Notes: generated by a model from the letters alone, not told the origin. A DNA stretch of 6,035 nt from Verrucomicrobiota bacterium (GCA_025363535.1 JANYDP010000412.1:1-6035); one strand, 5' to 3'. Counted from the first letter of the stretch, positions 1 to 5,056 are shown. Numbers and translations are program-made.

Positions 1-161
1 GCCGTTGCCGCCACGCCGATTTTCGGCTCAGGCGTCCGGTCTATGCCCCGGTCTTTCAGCGAACGGTGGTCAACCCGTTCGGGACGGCCAGCACGTTCCA
101 GCGTGGCGTTTTCGGCGTCGCACCATGACTCGCGCCAGTGCAGCAACATGGCCTTGTCATT
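1..161 (-). pseudogene. MobA/MobL (TraA-type) relaxase fragment, broken at its N-terminal side
   Basis: Read on the minus strand from about 161 to the left edge, the frame gives GNDKAM, then WRESWCDAENATLERAGRPE, then ERVDHRSLKDRGIDR, then PEPKIGVAATA. The last two blocks are the conserved back end of the MobA/MobL nicking domain of mobilization relaxases, which cut one strand at oriT to start conjugative transfer. An in-frame TGA at 165-167 blocks the frame just upstream; the first in-frame ATG is at 147-149. The N-terminal part of the family, which carries the nicking tyrosine and the metal-binding histidines, should precede this block and is absent, so this piece cannot nick DNA. It may continue beyond the left edge as a helicase or accessory domain. 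It is head-to-head with the truncated integrase, and both stop matching their families in the same ~15 bases. Family identification is confident; whether any product is made is unknown. Confidence 0.8.
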
Positions 162-1066
162 CCCTCAAGGCTGACAACACTTTTGAAGCCATCGCCCGTG
201 AATGGCATGAGCATAGCAGAAACAAATGGTCTAAAATTTACGCGGATGATGTTACCAAGCGTTTGGAAAATCATATTTTTCCGAAGCTTGGACATAGGCC
301 GCTGGCTGATATTTCGACCACGGATATTCTGGACGTTCTGCGGGTCATCGAAAAATCGGGTGCGCTGGACATGGCTCAACGCATGATGCAGACGTGCGGG
401 CAGGTTTTTAGTTATGCGATCATCACACGGCGCATTGACCGCAATCCGGTTACTGATTTGCGCGGTGCGCTTAAAACTCCCGTTAGGAAGCATCATTCTT
501 ATCTCAAGGCAGACGCCTTGCCGGAATACCTACAAAAACTGGAAAGCTATGATGGCAGCATTGAAACCAAGCTGGCGTTAAAATTTCTGTTGCTGACGTT
601 CGTTCGCACCGTCGAATTGCGCGGCGCGGAATGGCCGGAAATCAATTTCGACAAGGCGGACTGGCGCATTCCGGCGGAACGCATGAAAATGAAAGACCTG
701 CATATTGTTCCGCTGTCAAAACAGGCACTAGCCGTTTTGGAAGAACTCAAAAAACACACCGGCAACCGGAAACACCTTTTTCCCAATCAGAAAAATCCCG
801 CTGCCTTTATGAGCGAGAACACCATGCTCTTTGCCCTTTACCGCATGGGGTATCATTCCAAAGCCACGGGTCACGGCTTCCGCGCCACAGCCAGCACGAT
901 CTTGAATGAACATGGATTTCATTCGGACGTGATTGAACGCCAGCTTGCCCATGTCGAACGCAACAAAGTTCGCGCTGCCTATAACCACGCTGAATACCTG
1001 CCGGAACGCCGGAAGATGATGCAATGGTGGGCGGATTATCTGGCTGGCATCGCGCCGAAAAAGTAG
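125..1066 (+). CDS. P4-type tyrosine recombinase/integrase lacking its N-terminal arm-binding domain
   Basis: This is a site-specific recombinase of the kind that integrates genomic islands and prophages. Counting from the ATG at 125 (313 aa), family-like sequence begins about residue 18 with NTFEAIAREWH. The SAM-like core-binding domain follows (about 20-115), then the catalytic domain (about 125-300). All catalytic positions are visible: Arg161 in LTFVRTVELRG, Lys188/190 in the RMKMKD hairpin, His250-Arg253 in GHGFR, His276 in ERQLAH and the Tyr286 nucleophile in AAYNHAEYL. Full-length relatives are about 400 aa and start with a DUF4102 arm-binding domain; here that domain is missing, and the DNA before about 160 encodes an antisense relaxase instead. 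The frame stays open leftwards to base 5, but that part is not integrase-like. The start at 125 is a guess: no good Shine-Dalgarno precedes it. Catalysis could be retained, but normal att-site binding is probably lost. Confidence 0.85.
   Translation: MTRASAATWPCHSLKADNTFEAIAREWHEHSRNKWSKIYADDVTKRLENHIFPKLGHRPLADISTTDILDVLRVIEKSGALDMAQRMMQTCGQVFSYAIITRRIDRNPVTDLRGALKTPVRKHHSYLKADALPEYLQKLESYDGSIETKLALKFLLLTFVRTVELRGAEWPEINFDKADWRIPAERMKMKDLHIVPLSKQALAVLEELKKHTGNRKHLFPNQKNPAAFMSENTMLFALYRMGYHSKATGHGFRATASTILNEHGFHSDVIERQLAHVERNKVRAAYNHAEYLPERRKMMQWWADYLAGIAPKK
151..171. repeat. Inverted repeat GCCTTG-N9-CAAGGC on the relaxase/integrase junction
   Basis: Perfect 6-bp arms (151-156 and 166-171) flank a 9-nt spacer. 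It lies exactly where relaxase similarity (minus strand) ends and integrase similarity (plus strand) begins. The layout of short inverted arms around a short spacer resembles a tyrosine-recombinase core site or a recombination scar. A 6-bp inverted repeat can also arise by chance, so only its position makes it notable. Confidence 0.4.
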
Positions 1067-1309
1067 CTGGCGCGGTTAATCTCTTGGCGACTTGAAATCA
1101 GGTTTTTCCTGTCTGCCGCCTCTGGCGTGATTCGCGTTTTTATAGCCGGTGCTTCACAACGTCCAAGGCGGATCGCTTCCGCGCTGCGCTTGTGCAGCTT
1201 CACCCCGTTCCACGGCGCTACGCGGCCTTTCCCGTTCTGTCCTGCTACCGGCTTTCAACCTCGCTTACGTCACGCCGATTAATAAGGCGGACAAAACGAG
1301 GAGAAAACC
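1067..1309. other. Gap of 243 bp without a long gene, containing weak stem-loops; possible leader of the 31-codon ORF
   Basis: No convincing long coding sequence is seen on either strand. Small inverted repeats are present: CAGG-TTTTT-CCTG at 1099-1111, GCGGA-TCGCT-TCCGC at 1168-1182 and GCTGC-N6-GCAGC at 1183-1198, the last two back to back. No strong intrinsic terminator for the integrase is visible, although a T5 run follows a very short GCG/CGC stem near 1125-1143. No tRNA-like cloverleaf was recognised. The segment could be a structured 5' leader of the small ORF that follows, or a remnant oriT/att region of the element; nothing seen decides between these. Confidence 0.4.
1298..1303 (+). 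promoter_or_regulatory. Strong ribosome binding site of the 31-codon ORF
   Basis: GAGGAG is followed by a 6-nt AAAACC spacer and then the ATG at 1310. Such a good Shine-Dalgarno in front of a tiny frame is the main reason to believe that ORF is translated. Confidence 0.65.
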
Positions 1310-1405
1310 ATGAAGATTATCACCATCGCCTTACTGATTAACGCAATCGCGGAACTGATTTCCGCTTTCGCGAAATTCATCAATGCAATCCGGTATCGGA
1401 AGTGA
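1310..1405 (+). CDS. 31-aa hydrophobic amphipathic peptide, TisB-like in character
   Basis: The frame begins MKIITIALLINAIAEL and ends INAIRYRK before TGA at 1403-1405. It is nearly all I/L/A/F, with a basic tail (RYRK). Polar residues Asn11, Glu15, Ser18, Lys22 and Asn25 recur every 3-4 residues, putting them on one face of a single helix. This resembles, in size and pattern, small membrane-acting type I toxins such as TisB (29 aa), though I claim no homology. A strong Shine-Dalgarno sits 6 nt upstream. The ORF is convergent with hipA, whose stop codon lies 22 nt beyond its own. No antisense RNA or antitoxin could be identified by eye. It could also be a harmless small membrane peptide or an untranslated frame. 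Function unknown. Confidence 0.55.
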   Translation: MKIITIALLINAIAELISAFAKFINAIRYRK

Positions 1406-1427
1406 GGCGGTGCCGTGATGCTCTCAC

Positions 1428-2669
1428 CTAACTTTTGAACTTCTGCAAAGTTTTTGTGCAACGGCCTTGAATTAGTGCTGCCACGGTTTTGGTTGTCGGA
1501 TGCTCCGTAATCAATTCCGGCGCTTTTGACAGGACGGTTTCCGCCACTTCCTGCACCCGTCGCTTCACCATTGGCTTGGCGAGTCCCGCTTCATCTGCCA
1601 ACTGGTCAAAGTTCTTGGGCTGCACCTTATCAGATTCATACTCCCCGCCGATCTTCATCGCCATTTTCTTGGCAAGGTCGGGGTAGTAGGCAGTGCTGAG
1701 AACATCATACAGCGGCGCAAGCCGCGTTTCACTGCCATAAAGCAGTGAGAAATTTTTCCCGTGCGCGTCATGGTTCCCAATCAGGAAATTGAAAATGACT
1801 GCATCGAGCAAACCTTGCAGGTCAATCACCGGGGCGCTGGATAATTCGCGCAACAGGTCAAAGCACTGCTTTAGCGAAGGCCCGCCTTCGTTTTGGTATT
1901 TGTTGTCAGGGATGATTCCAAGTGCCTGGCAGAAATCCTCCTGGTGCTGACGTTCCAGGTATTCAGCACCGCTGGCATCTTTAAGCACCGTGCGGTCGTA
2001 ACGCTCGACAAGGAGATAATCAACATCTTCCACCTTGCCAACTTCCACCCGCGCCGTTTGCAAACCGATGGCGTGGGCAAGTTTCATGCAGAACGCCTCG
2101 TTGAAAACAATCCCTTCAAAATGCTCAATCGCTGGTTTGAGAATATGAGTGCTTGGCGCTCCACCAAGCGGTATGGAAATTTGGCCGTTGTGGACATGCA
2201 CCGCAATTTTATCCTGCGCCCCGGCCAGTGACAGGCGGATACCATCTTCTCCGGCCATCAACGGACGGCGCGGCAGCATTTTGAGAATTTCTGCCAACTT
2301 CCCGCTGGTCAAAGGGCGGTAGTTGTAATTGCGCTCCGGCAATTTTTCACCTGTCGGAATGAATGTCACCGCTCCGGCACATTCGCCGCCAATTTGTTCC
2401 AGCATGGCAAAATCGTTCCTGGCACTGATGCCAAGATTTTTTGCGATGATCTCGCGCTTGCTTTCATCCGGCAAAATGCCCGCGAAAAATCCCCGGCATT
2501 CGTTGCGGCTGAATATTTCTTTTCTGAGCGGCAATGAATGTGACAAGGGCACGGCCTTGGTATTGTTCAGCCAGCTTTCGGCATAATAAAATGCCAACTG
2601 CCCATTCTCGTCCTGAATGAGCTGGCCTACCCAGTCCCGCTGCAAGTAAACGTCCAATGTCCGTGACAT
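1428..2669 (-). CDS. hipA: HipA toxin, Ser/Thr protein kinase of a type II toxin-antitoxin system
   Basis: HipA kinases halt growth; the E. coli enzyme phosphorylates glutamyl-tRNA synthetase GltX, lowering charged tRNA and triggering the stringent response and persistence. This 413-aa copy is near the usual 440 aa. The N-subdomain begins MSRTLDVYLQRDWVGQL, with FFAGILPDE and the GGECAGAVTF block (about 93-103). SLAGAQDK (147-154) corresponds to the loop holding the autophosphorylated Ser150 of E. coli; here it is Ser147. Lys178 in HILKP is the likely ATP lysine. GNHDAHGKNFS carries the catalytic Asp301 and Asn306, and APLYD the metal-binding Asp322, so it looks active. The ATG at 2669 gives the canonical start, has AAGGAA upstream and follows the hipB stop by 4 nt. 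An alternative ATG at 2693 would overlap hipB and add 8 atypical residues. It is a full-length HipA, not the split HipS/HipT type. The actual target is not known from sequence. Confidence 0.95.
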   Translation of the reverse strand: MSRTLDVYLQRDWVGQLIQDENGQLAFYYAESWLNNTKAVPLSHSLPLRKEIFSRNECRGFFAGILPDESKREIIAKNLGISARNDFAMLEQIGGECAGAVTFIPTGEKLPERNYNYRPLTSGKLAEILKMLPRRPLMAGEDGIRLSLAGAQDKIAVHVHNGQISIPLGGAPSTHILKPAIEHFEGIVFNEAFCMKLAHAIGLQTARVEVGKVEDVDYLLVERYDRTVLKDASGAEYLERQHQEDFCQALGIIPDNKYQNEGGPSLKQCFDLLRELSSAPVIDLQGLLDAVIFNFLIGNHDAHGKNFSLLYGSETRLAPLYDVLSTAYYPDLAKKMAMKIGGEYESDKVQPKNFDQLADEAGLAKPMVKRRVQEVAETVLSKAPELITEHPTTKTVAALIQGRCTKTLQKFKS

Positions 2670-2673
2670 GGTT

Positions 2674-2904
2674 TTAAGTTCCTTTCTTGCCATTACCGGC
2701 AGGTGCGATGAATTCAGTTTTGATCCCCAGCGTATGCAGGACGGTCAGCACCTTGCCAAGCTGGCAAGTCGGCTTGCCTTTCTCCATATCAATGATGAAC
2801 CGCAAGCCTGTGCCGGAAGTCATGGCTAAATCCTTTTGGGTCACGCCCATTGTCTTGCGGGTGTTCTTGACCAATTCGCCTATGGTTTCTGGTGTATGTT
2901 TCAT
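2674..2904 (-). CDS. hipB: HipB antitoxin, XRE-family HTH repressor of hipBA
   Basis: A 76-aa protein with one Cro/C1-type helix-turn-helix filling most of its length (about 7-60): IGELVKNTRKTMGVTQKDLA, then the recognition region TSGTGLRFIIDMEKGKPT, then LGKVLTVLHTLGIK. In the known family HipB dimers bind palindromic operators, repress the operon and hold HipA in an inactive complex. The short tail (APAGNGKKGT) matches the flexible C-terminus typical of HipB. I chose the ATG at 2904 (MKHTPETIGELV): it starts just before the HTH, has AAAGG about 8 nt upstream and leaves the 2918-2937 palindrome in the leader. A longer frame from 2958 would start inside the promoter and adds unlike residues. 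hipA follows after 4 nt, so the two are probably translated together. Autoregulation by the upstream palindromes is inferred. Confidence 0.93.
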   Translation of the reverse strand: MKHTPETIGELVKNTRKTMGVTQKDLAMTSGTGLRFIIDMEKGKPTCQLGKVLTVLHTLGIKTEFIAPAGNGKKGT

Positions 2905-2917
2905 GGCTCTTACCTTT

Positions 2918-2937
2918 ATGTTACCGTGCGGTAACAT
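2918..2937. promoter_or_regulatory. Operator palindrome O1, over the hipBA -10 and transcription start
   Basis: ATGTTACCG-TG-CGGTAACAT is a perfect inverted repeat with 9-bp arms and a 2-nt centre. It covers part of the -10 and the predicted start site. HipB of E. coli binds palindromic operators of a different sequence (TATCC-N8-GGATA), so a HipB role here rests on position and symmetry. Confidence 0.8.
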
Positions 2938-2962
2938 TACGCCTCTTTTCGAGACCAATCAA
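2934..2962 (-). promoter_or_regulatory. hipBA promoter, TTGATT-N17-TAATGT
   Basis: On the minus strand the -35 TTGATT (2957-2962) and -10 TAATGT (2934-2939) are separated by 17 nt, close to the sigma70 consensus. The predicted start of transcription falls near 2927, inside the first palindrome, about 23 nt before the hipB start codon. The -10 overlaps the palindrome at 2918-2937, so a bound repressor would block the polymerase. Confidence 0.7.
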
Positions 2963-2970
2963 GTGAATTA

Positions 2971-2984
2971 TTCCCGAGCGGGAA
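2971..2984. promoter_or_regulatory. Operator palindrome O2, just upstream of the hipBA -35
   Basis: TTCCCG-AG-CGGGAA is a perfect 6-bp-arm palindrome with a 2-nt centre, ending 8 bp upstream of the -35 element. It shares the TT-x-CCG half-site with O1, and its centre is 50 bp from the O1 centre. Confidence 0.72.
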
Positions 2985-3017
2985 CAATGTGAGCTTTTGA
3001 AGTTGAAAAATGGGTTT

Positions 3018-3035
3018 TATTCCCGTTCGGGAATA
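3018..3035. promoter_or_regulatory. Operator palindrome O3, distal site
   Basis: TATTCCCG-TT-CGGGAATA is a perfect palindrome with 8-bp arms. Its core is the same as O2 and its centre is 49 bp from the O2 centre. It sits between the stop codon of the 75-aa gene (3040-3042) and hipBA, so it could also affect transcription arriving from upstream. Confidence 0.72.
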
Positions 3036-3039
3036 TGGA

Positions 3040-3267
3040 TCAATCCCTATCCGGTTCCGACGGTTTCGGCCCCCGGTCTTTGTCGGGGCTGGGCGCTGGC
3101 TTGCTGGTGCGGCTGGCGGTTTGCTCCTGTTCCCATTGCTCCCGCACGGTGTTCTTGACTGACTCAAGGCTCTTGTCTTGGACGGGATGTTTCTTTGCCC
3201 AGCCCAAGCGCAACCGATGCCCCAGCTTTTGCAGGGCGGCTTCGGCGTCTGTGTTTTGGTCTGGCAT
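3040..3267 (-). CDS. Small hydrophilic hypothetical protein, 75 aa
   Basis: I do not recognise this family. The product begins MPDQNTDAEAALQKLGHRLR and continues with a helical, charged middle (LESVKNTVREQWEQEQ, about 42-57). It ends in a Lys/Pro/Asp-rich, probably disordered tail (KPAPSPDKDRGPKPSEPDRD). There is no signal peptide or membrane segment. The ATG at 3267 lies 2 nt after the TGA of the upstream frame (3270-3272), so the two are probably translationally coupled. That upstream frame ends in a sigma-region-4-like domain, so this protein may originally have been the partner of a small sigma factor, for example an accessory or anti-sigma protein; this is inference from position alone. 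The stop codon is 5 bp from operator O3 of hipBA. Composition fits the cargo block rather than the AT-richer NHL region. Confidence 0.6.
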   Translation of the reverse strand: MPDQNTDAEAALQKLGHRLRLGWAKKHPVQDKSLESVKNTVREQWEQEQTASRTSKPAPSPDKDRGPKPSEPDRD

Positions 3268-3269
3268 GG

Positions 3270-3479
3270 TCAGGCAACGAGCGACTTGGCTTCGTCCAAG
3301 CACCGCCCGATTTTCATTCTCACGTTATCGTAATTCAGGTTTTGTTCTTCGGCAATCTCGGCGTAATCGAAGCCGATCACAAAATGATTCCACAGATAAT
3401 CCCGGCATTCGGGTTTGGAACGATCCAGCAACTTCAACGCATAGTCCAAGTCATGCCGGTCTGCCGCCGTCAGGGGTTC
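3270..3479 (-). other. Sigma-70 family (ECF-like) region 4 fragment, 3' end of a sigma gene
   Basis: About 69 residues from EPLTAADRHDL to DEAKSLVA. The helix-turn-helix IAEEQNLNYDNVRMKIGRCLD follows the usual region 4 pattern, in which a helix reads the -35 element, and WNHFVIGFDYAEIA matches the preceding helix. Region 2, which binds core polymerase and the -10, is missing, so this is not a working sigma factor. The sequence to its right is NHL coding DNA. I place the seam at about 3477-3488. Confidence 0.7.
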
Positions 3480-4199
3480 AGCTTGTCCAGCAAACGTAGT
3501 GACGTTTTGGCTTTGGTCAATCTTGCGAATTAAATAATTCCCTCCAAACGTTCCTGTGTCCCAAACATAGATATTATTTGCGGCATTAACGGCCAAAGCA
3601 GTGGGAAAATTGAATGCAGTAAAAATTCCATTTCCATCTGCATAACCTGGATTGCCTGAACCGGCAAAAACCATCATAACACCGTTTGTAGAGTATTTGT
3701 AAATCCGATTTGCCCAAGGAGACGAGAGGTAGATATTGCCAGCGGAGTCCAAACACAAGCCACTCCAGATGGGGTTGCTATTTGAAACGGGAAATGGAGT
3801 GAGATCAAAGCGTGTGACTACTGCACTGGCTGTAACCTGATACAAGTTCGTGTAAAAATTATGGGAAGACGACAGCAACCAAATTGAATTGTTCTTATCC
3901 ATAGCCATAGCCTGAACGTCAATCCCAATCGCGATACTCGCAAATGTTGTAACAGTCCCATCCGGCGTAATTTTCTTTAATTTGTAATTTCCAGAATCCC
4001 AAAAGAAGATGTTGCTGTGTGAATCGGTAACTATGGCGTTTGGATTATTGAACATGGTTTGCACGCCAACACCGTTCACATCACCAGAAAAGCCCGAACC
4101 AGCAAAGGTTTGAACGTAATCTCCGTTCGTGTCGTAAATTTGCGCTTCAATTTGCCAGCCGAGAATTGCAATGAGCGCAATGGCAATATTCGTTTTCAT
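3270..4199 (-). CDS. Chimeric ORF: secreted NHL-repeat protein fused to a sigma factor region 4
   Basis: The 309-aa frame has two unrelated parts. Residues 1-20 (MKTNIAIALIAILGWQIEAQ) look like a Sec signal peptide, cleaved after about Ala19. Residues 28-240 hold NHL/beta-propeller repeats, with YVQTFAGSGFSGD, NPNAIVTDSHSNIFFWDSGN, LCLDSAGNIYLSS, MMVFAGSGNPGYADG and LAVNAANNIYVWD as matching blade segments. NHL propellers are extracellular or periplasmic ligand-binding scaffolds. From about residue 241 the sequence changes to AADRHDLDYALKLLDRS and DYAEIAEEQNLNYDNVRMKI, a typical ECF sigma region 4 helix-turn-helix. A cytoplasmic DNA-binding domain behind an exported propeller makes no functional sense, so this is best read as an NHL gene truncated by insertion or recombination, in frame with the 3' end of a sigma gene. 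The NHL part is AT-richer: 21 of 60 bases are G/C at 3841-3900. thiG lies 39 nt upstream in the same direction. Confidence 0.75.
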   Translation of the reverse strand: MKTNIAIALIAILGWQIEAQIYDTNGDYVQTFAGSGFSGDVNGVGVQTMFNNPNAIVTDSHSNIFFWDSGNYKLKKITPDGTVTTFASIAIGIDVQAMAMDKNNSIWLLSSSHNFYTNLYQVTASAVVTRFDLTPFPVSNSNPIWSGLCLDSAGNIYLSSPWANRIYKYSTNGVMMVFAGSGNPGYADGNGIFTAFNFPTALAVNAANNIYVWDTGTFGGNYLIRKIDQSQNVTTFAGQAEPLTAADRHDLDYALKLLDRSKPECRDYLWNHFVIGFDYAEIAEEQNLNYDNVRMKIGRCLDEAKSLVA

Positions 4200-4212
4200 A
4201 ACTTTAATTTAG

Positions 4213-4228
4213 TATCCGTGTTTATCCG
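4213..4228. repeat. TATCCG-TGTT-TATCCG tandem motif between thiG and the NHL ORF
   Basis: Two TATCCG copies begin 10 bp apart (4213 and 4223), one helical turn, in the 39-bp gap in front of the NHL start codon. The wider string (TATCCGTGTTTATCCGGGG, then TTGAAA) resembles a dispersed intergenic repeat of the ATCCGTGTTTATCCGTGGTT type that I recall from many environmental bacterial genomes. That link is from memory and unverified. Confidence 0.4.
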
Positions 4229-4238
4229 GGGTTGAAAT

Positions 4239-5021
4239 TTAATTCAAAAACCCCGTCAGTGGACTGGTCGCGCTCGCCACTTCGCTCTGCGCGCCAAGGC
4301 CGATTTCATACGCGCTGCGGCCGGCTTCCACCGCTTGCTTGAACGCGACCGCCATTTTATTCGCATCATTCGCAACGGCGATGGCGGTGTTTACCAGCAC
4401 GGCGTCCGCGCCGAGTTCCATCGCCTCGGCAGCGTGGCTCGGTGCGCCGATGCCCGCGTCCACCACGACCGGCACGGTGGCCTGCTCGATGATTATTTTT
4501 ATTTGATCGCGTGTTTGAATTCCACGATTTGAACCAATCGGCGAGCCGAGCGGCATCACCGTTGCGCAGCCAATTTCTTGCAAGCGTTTCGCGAGCACCG
4601 GATCGGCGTTGATATAAGGCAGCACGGTGAAACCTTCCTTCACGAGAATTTCCGCCGCCTTGAACGTCTCAATCGGATCGGGCAGCAGGTAACGCGGGTC
4701 GGGATGAATTTCGAGCTTCACCCATTTCGGCAGACCGGCGGCGGCGGCGAGGCGCGCGAGGCGGACGGCTTCCTCGGCGTTCATCGCGCCGCTGGTGTTG
4801 GGCAGCAGGAGATATTTTTTCGGGTCAATGAATTCGAGGATGTTCGCAAACGGGTCTTTCTTTCCGGACAAATCCGCGCGCCGCAACGCGACCGTGACCA
4901 TTTCCGTGCCGCTGGCGGCGAGGGCATCACGCATCGCCTCGGGCGACGGGAATTTTCCCGTGCCGAGAATGAGGCGCGAGTGAAACGTCCGTCCCGCAAT
5001 GACCAAGGGCTTGTTCGACAT
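4239..5021 (-). CDS. thiG: Thiazole synthase ThiG (thiamine biosynthesis)
   Basis: ThiG is a cytosolic TIM-barrel enzyme. It condenses 1-deoxy-D-xylulose 5-phosphate, dehydroglycine and sulfur from ThiS-thiocarboxylate into the thiazole phosphate of thiamine. At 260 aa from the ATG at 5021 it has the normal family length. Motifs in order: LVIAGRTFHSRLILGTGKF (N-terminus), VTVALRRADL, LLPNTSGAMNAEEAVRLARL, then WVKLEIHPDPRYLLPDP with Lys102 as the Schiff-base lysine. Further on come MPLGSPIGSNRGI and VVVDAGIGAPSHAAEAMELG, both phosphate-binding regions, then GADAVLVNTAIAVA. The frame runs open further upstream, but those residues are unlike ThiG and overlap the divergent gene. There is no Shine-Dalgarno, and a predicted promoter lies a few bases upstream. 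No thiS, thiH, thiO, thiF or thiE is in the window. The gene is GC-rich (46 of 60 bases at 4741-4800), unlike the adjacent NHL region. Confidence 0.96.
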   Translation of the reverse strand: MSNKPLVIAGRTFHSRLILGTGKFPSPEAMRDALAASGTEMVTVALRRADLSGKKDPFANILEFIDPKKYLLLPNTSGAMNAEEAVRLARLAAAAGLPKWVKLEIHPDPRYLLPDPIETFKAAEILVKEGFTVLPYINADPVLAKRLQEIGCATVMPLGSPIGSNRGIQTRDQIKIIIEQATVPVVVDAGIGAPSHAAEAMELGADAVLVNTAIAVANDANKMAVAFKQAVEAGRSAYEIGLGAQSEVASATSPLTGFLN

Positions 5022-5028
5022 CGCGGAC

Positions 5029-5056
5029 AATTTAGAAAACGTCAGCCGTTTGTCGA
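5029..5056 (-). promoter_or_regulatory. Candidate thiG promoter, TCGACA-N16-TAAATT, close to the start codon
   Basis: On the minus strand TCGACA (5051-5056) and TAAATT (5029-5034) are 16 nt apart. Only 7 nt separate the -10 from the ATG, so transcription would begin at or next to the start codon. That fits the missing Shine-Dalgarno and suggests a leaderless mRNA. No THI-box riboswitch was recognised in the 175-bp intergenic stretch. Confidence 0.45.

Noticed and set aside
5..124. Leftward extension of the integrase frame to an apparent start at 5
   Set aside because: The residues do not resemble an integrase N-terminus, and the opposite strand here clearly encodes relaxase motifs, so the open frame is a shadow.
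1229..1237. TTTCCCGTT as another operator half-site near the small ORF
   Set aside because: No symmetric partner follows, so it is just a half-site match.
12..1280. CACGCCGATT at 12-21 and again at 1271-1280 as possible att direct repeats around the integrase
   Set aside because: Only 10 bp with no similarity in the flanks, and the first copy lies inside relaxase coding sequence; probably chance.
2670..2693. Upstream ATG (2693) as hipA start
   Set aside because: It would overlap hipB by 20 nt and add residues outside the canonical MSRTLDVYL start; the ATG at 2669 has a proper Shine-Dalgarno.
153..3487. CTTGTC shared by both junctions (153-158 and 3482-3487) as a target duplication
   Set aside because: Six bases is expected by chance, and the same hexamer occurs elsewhere (near 3172).
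3035..3499. 154-aa plus-strand frame across the small gene and sigma fragment
   Set aside because: Ser/Arg/Cys-rich composition with no recognisable domain, and antisense to better supported frames.
4228..4254. GGGGTTGAA / TTCAA-AAA-CCCC stem over the thiG stop codon as a terminator
   Set aside because: The stem is interrupted by a 3-nt bulge and no T-run follows on the minus strand, so it is not a convincing intrinsic terminator.
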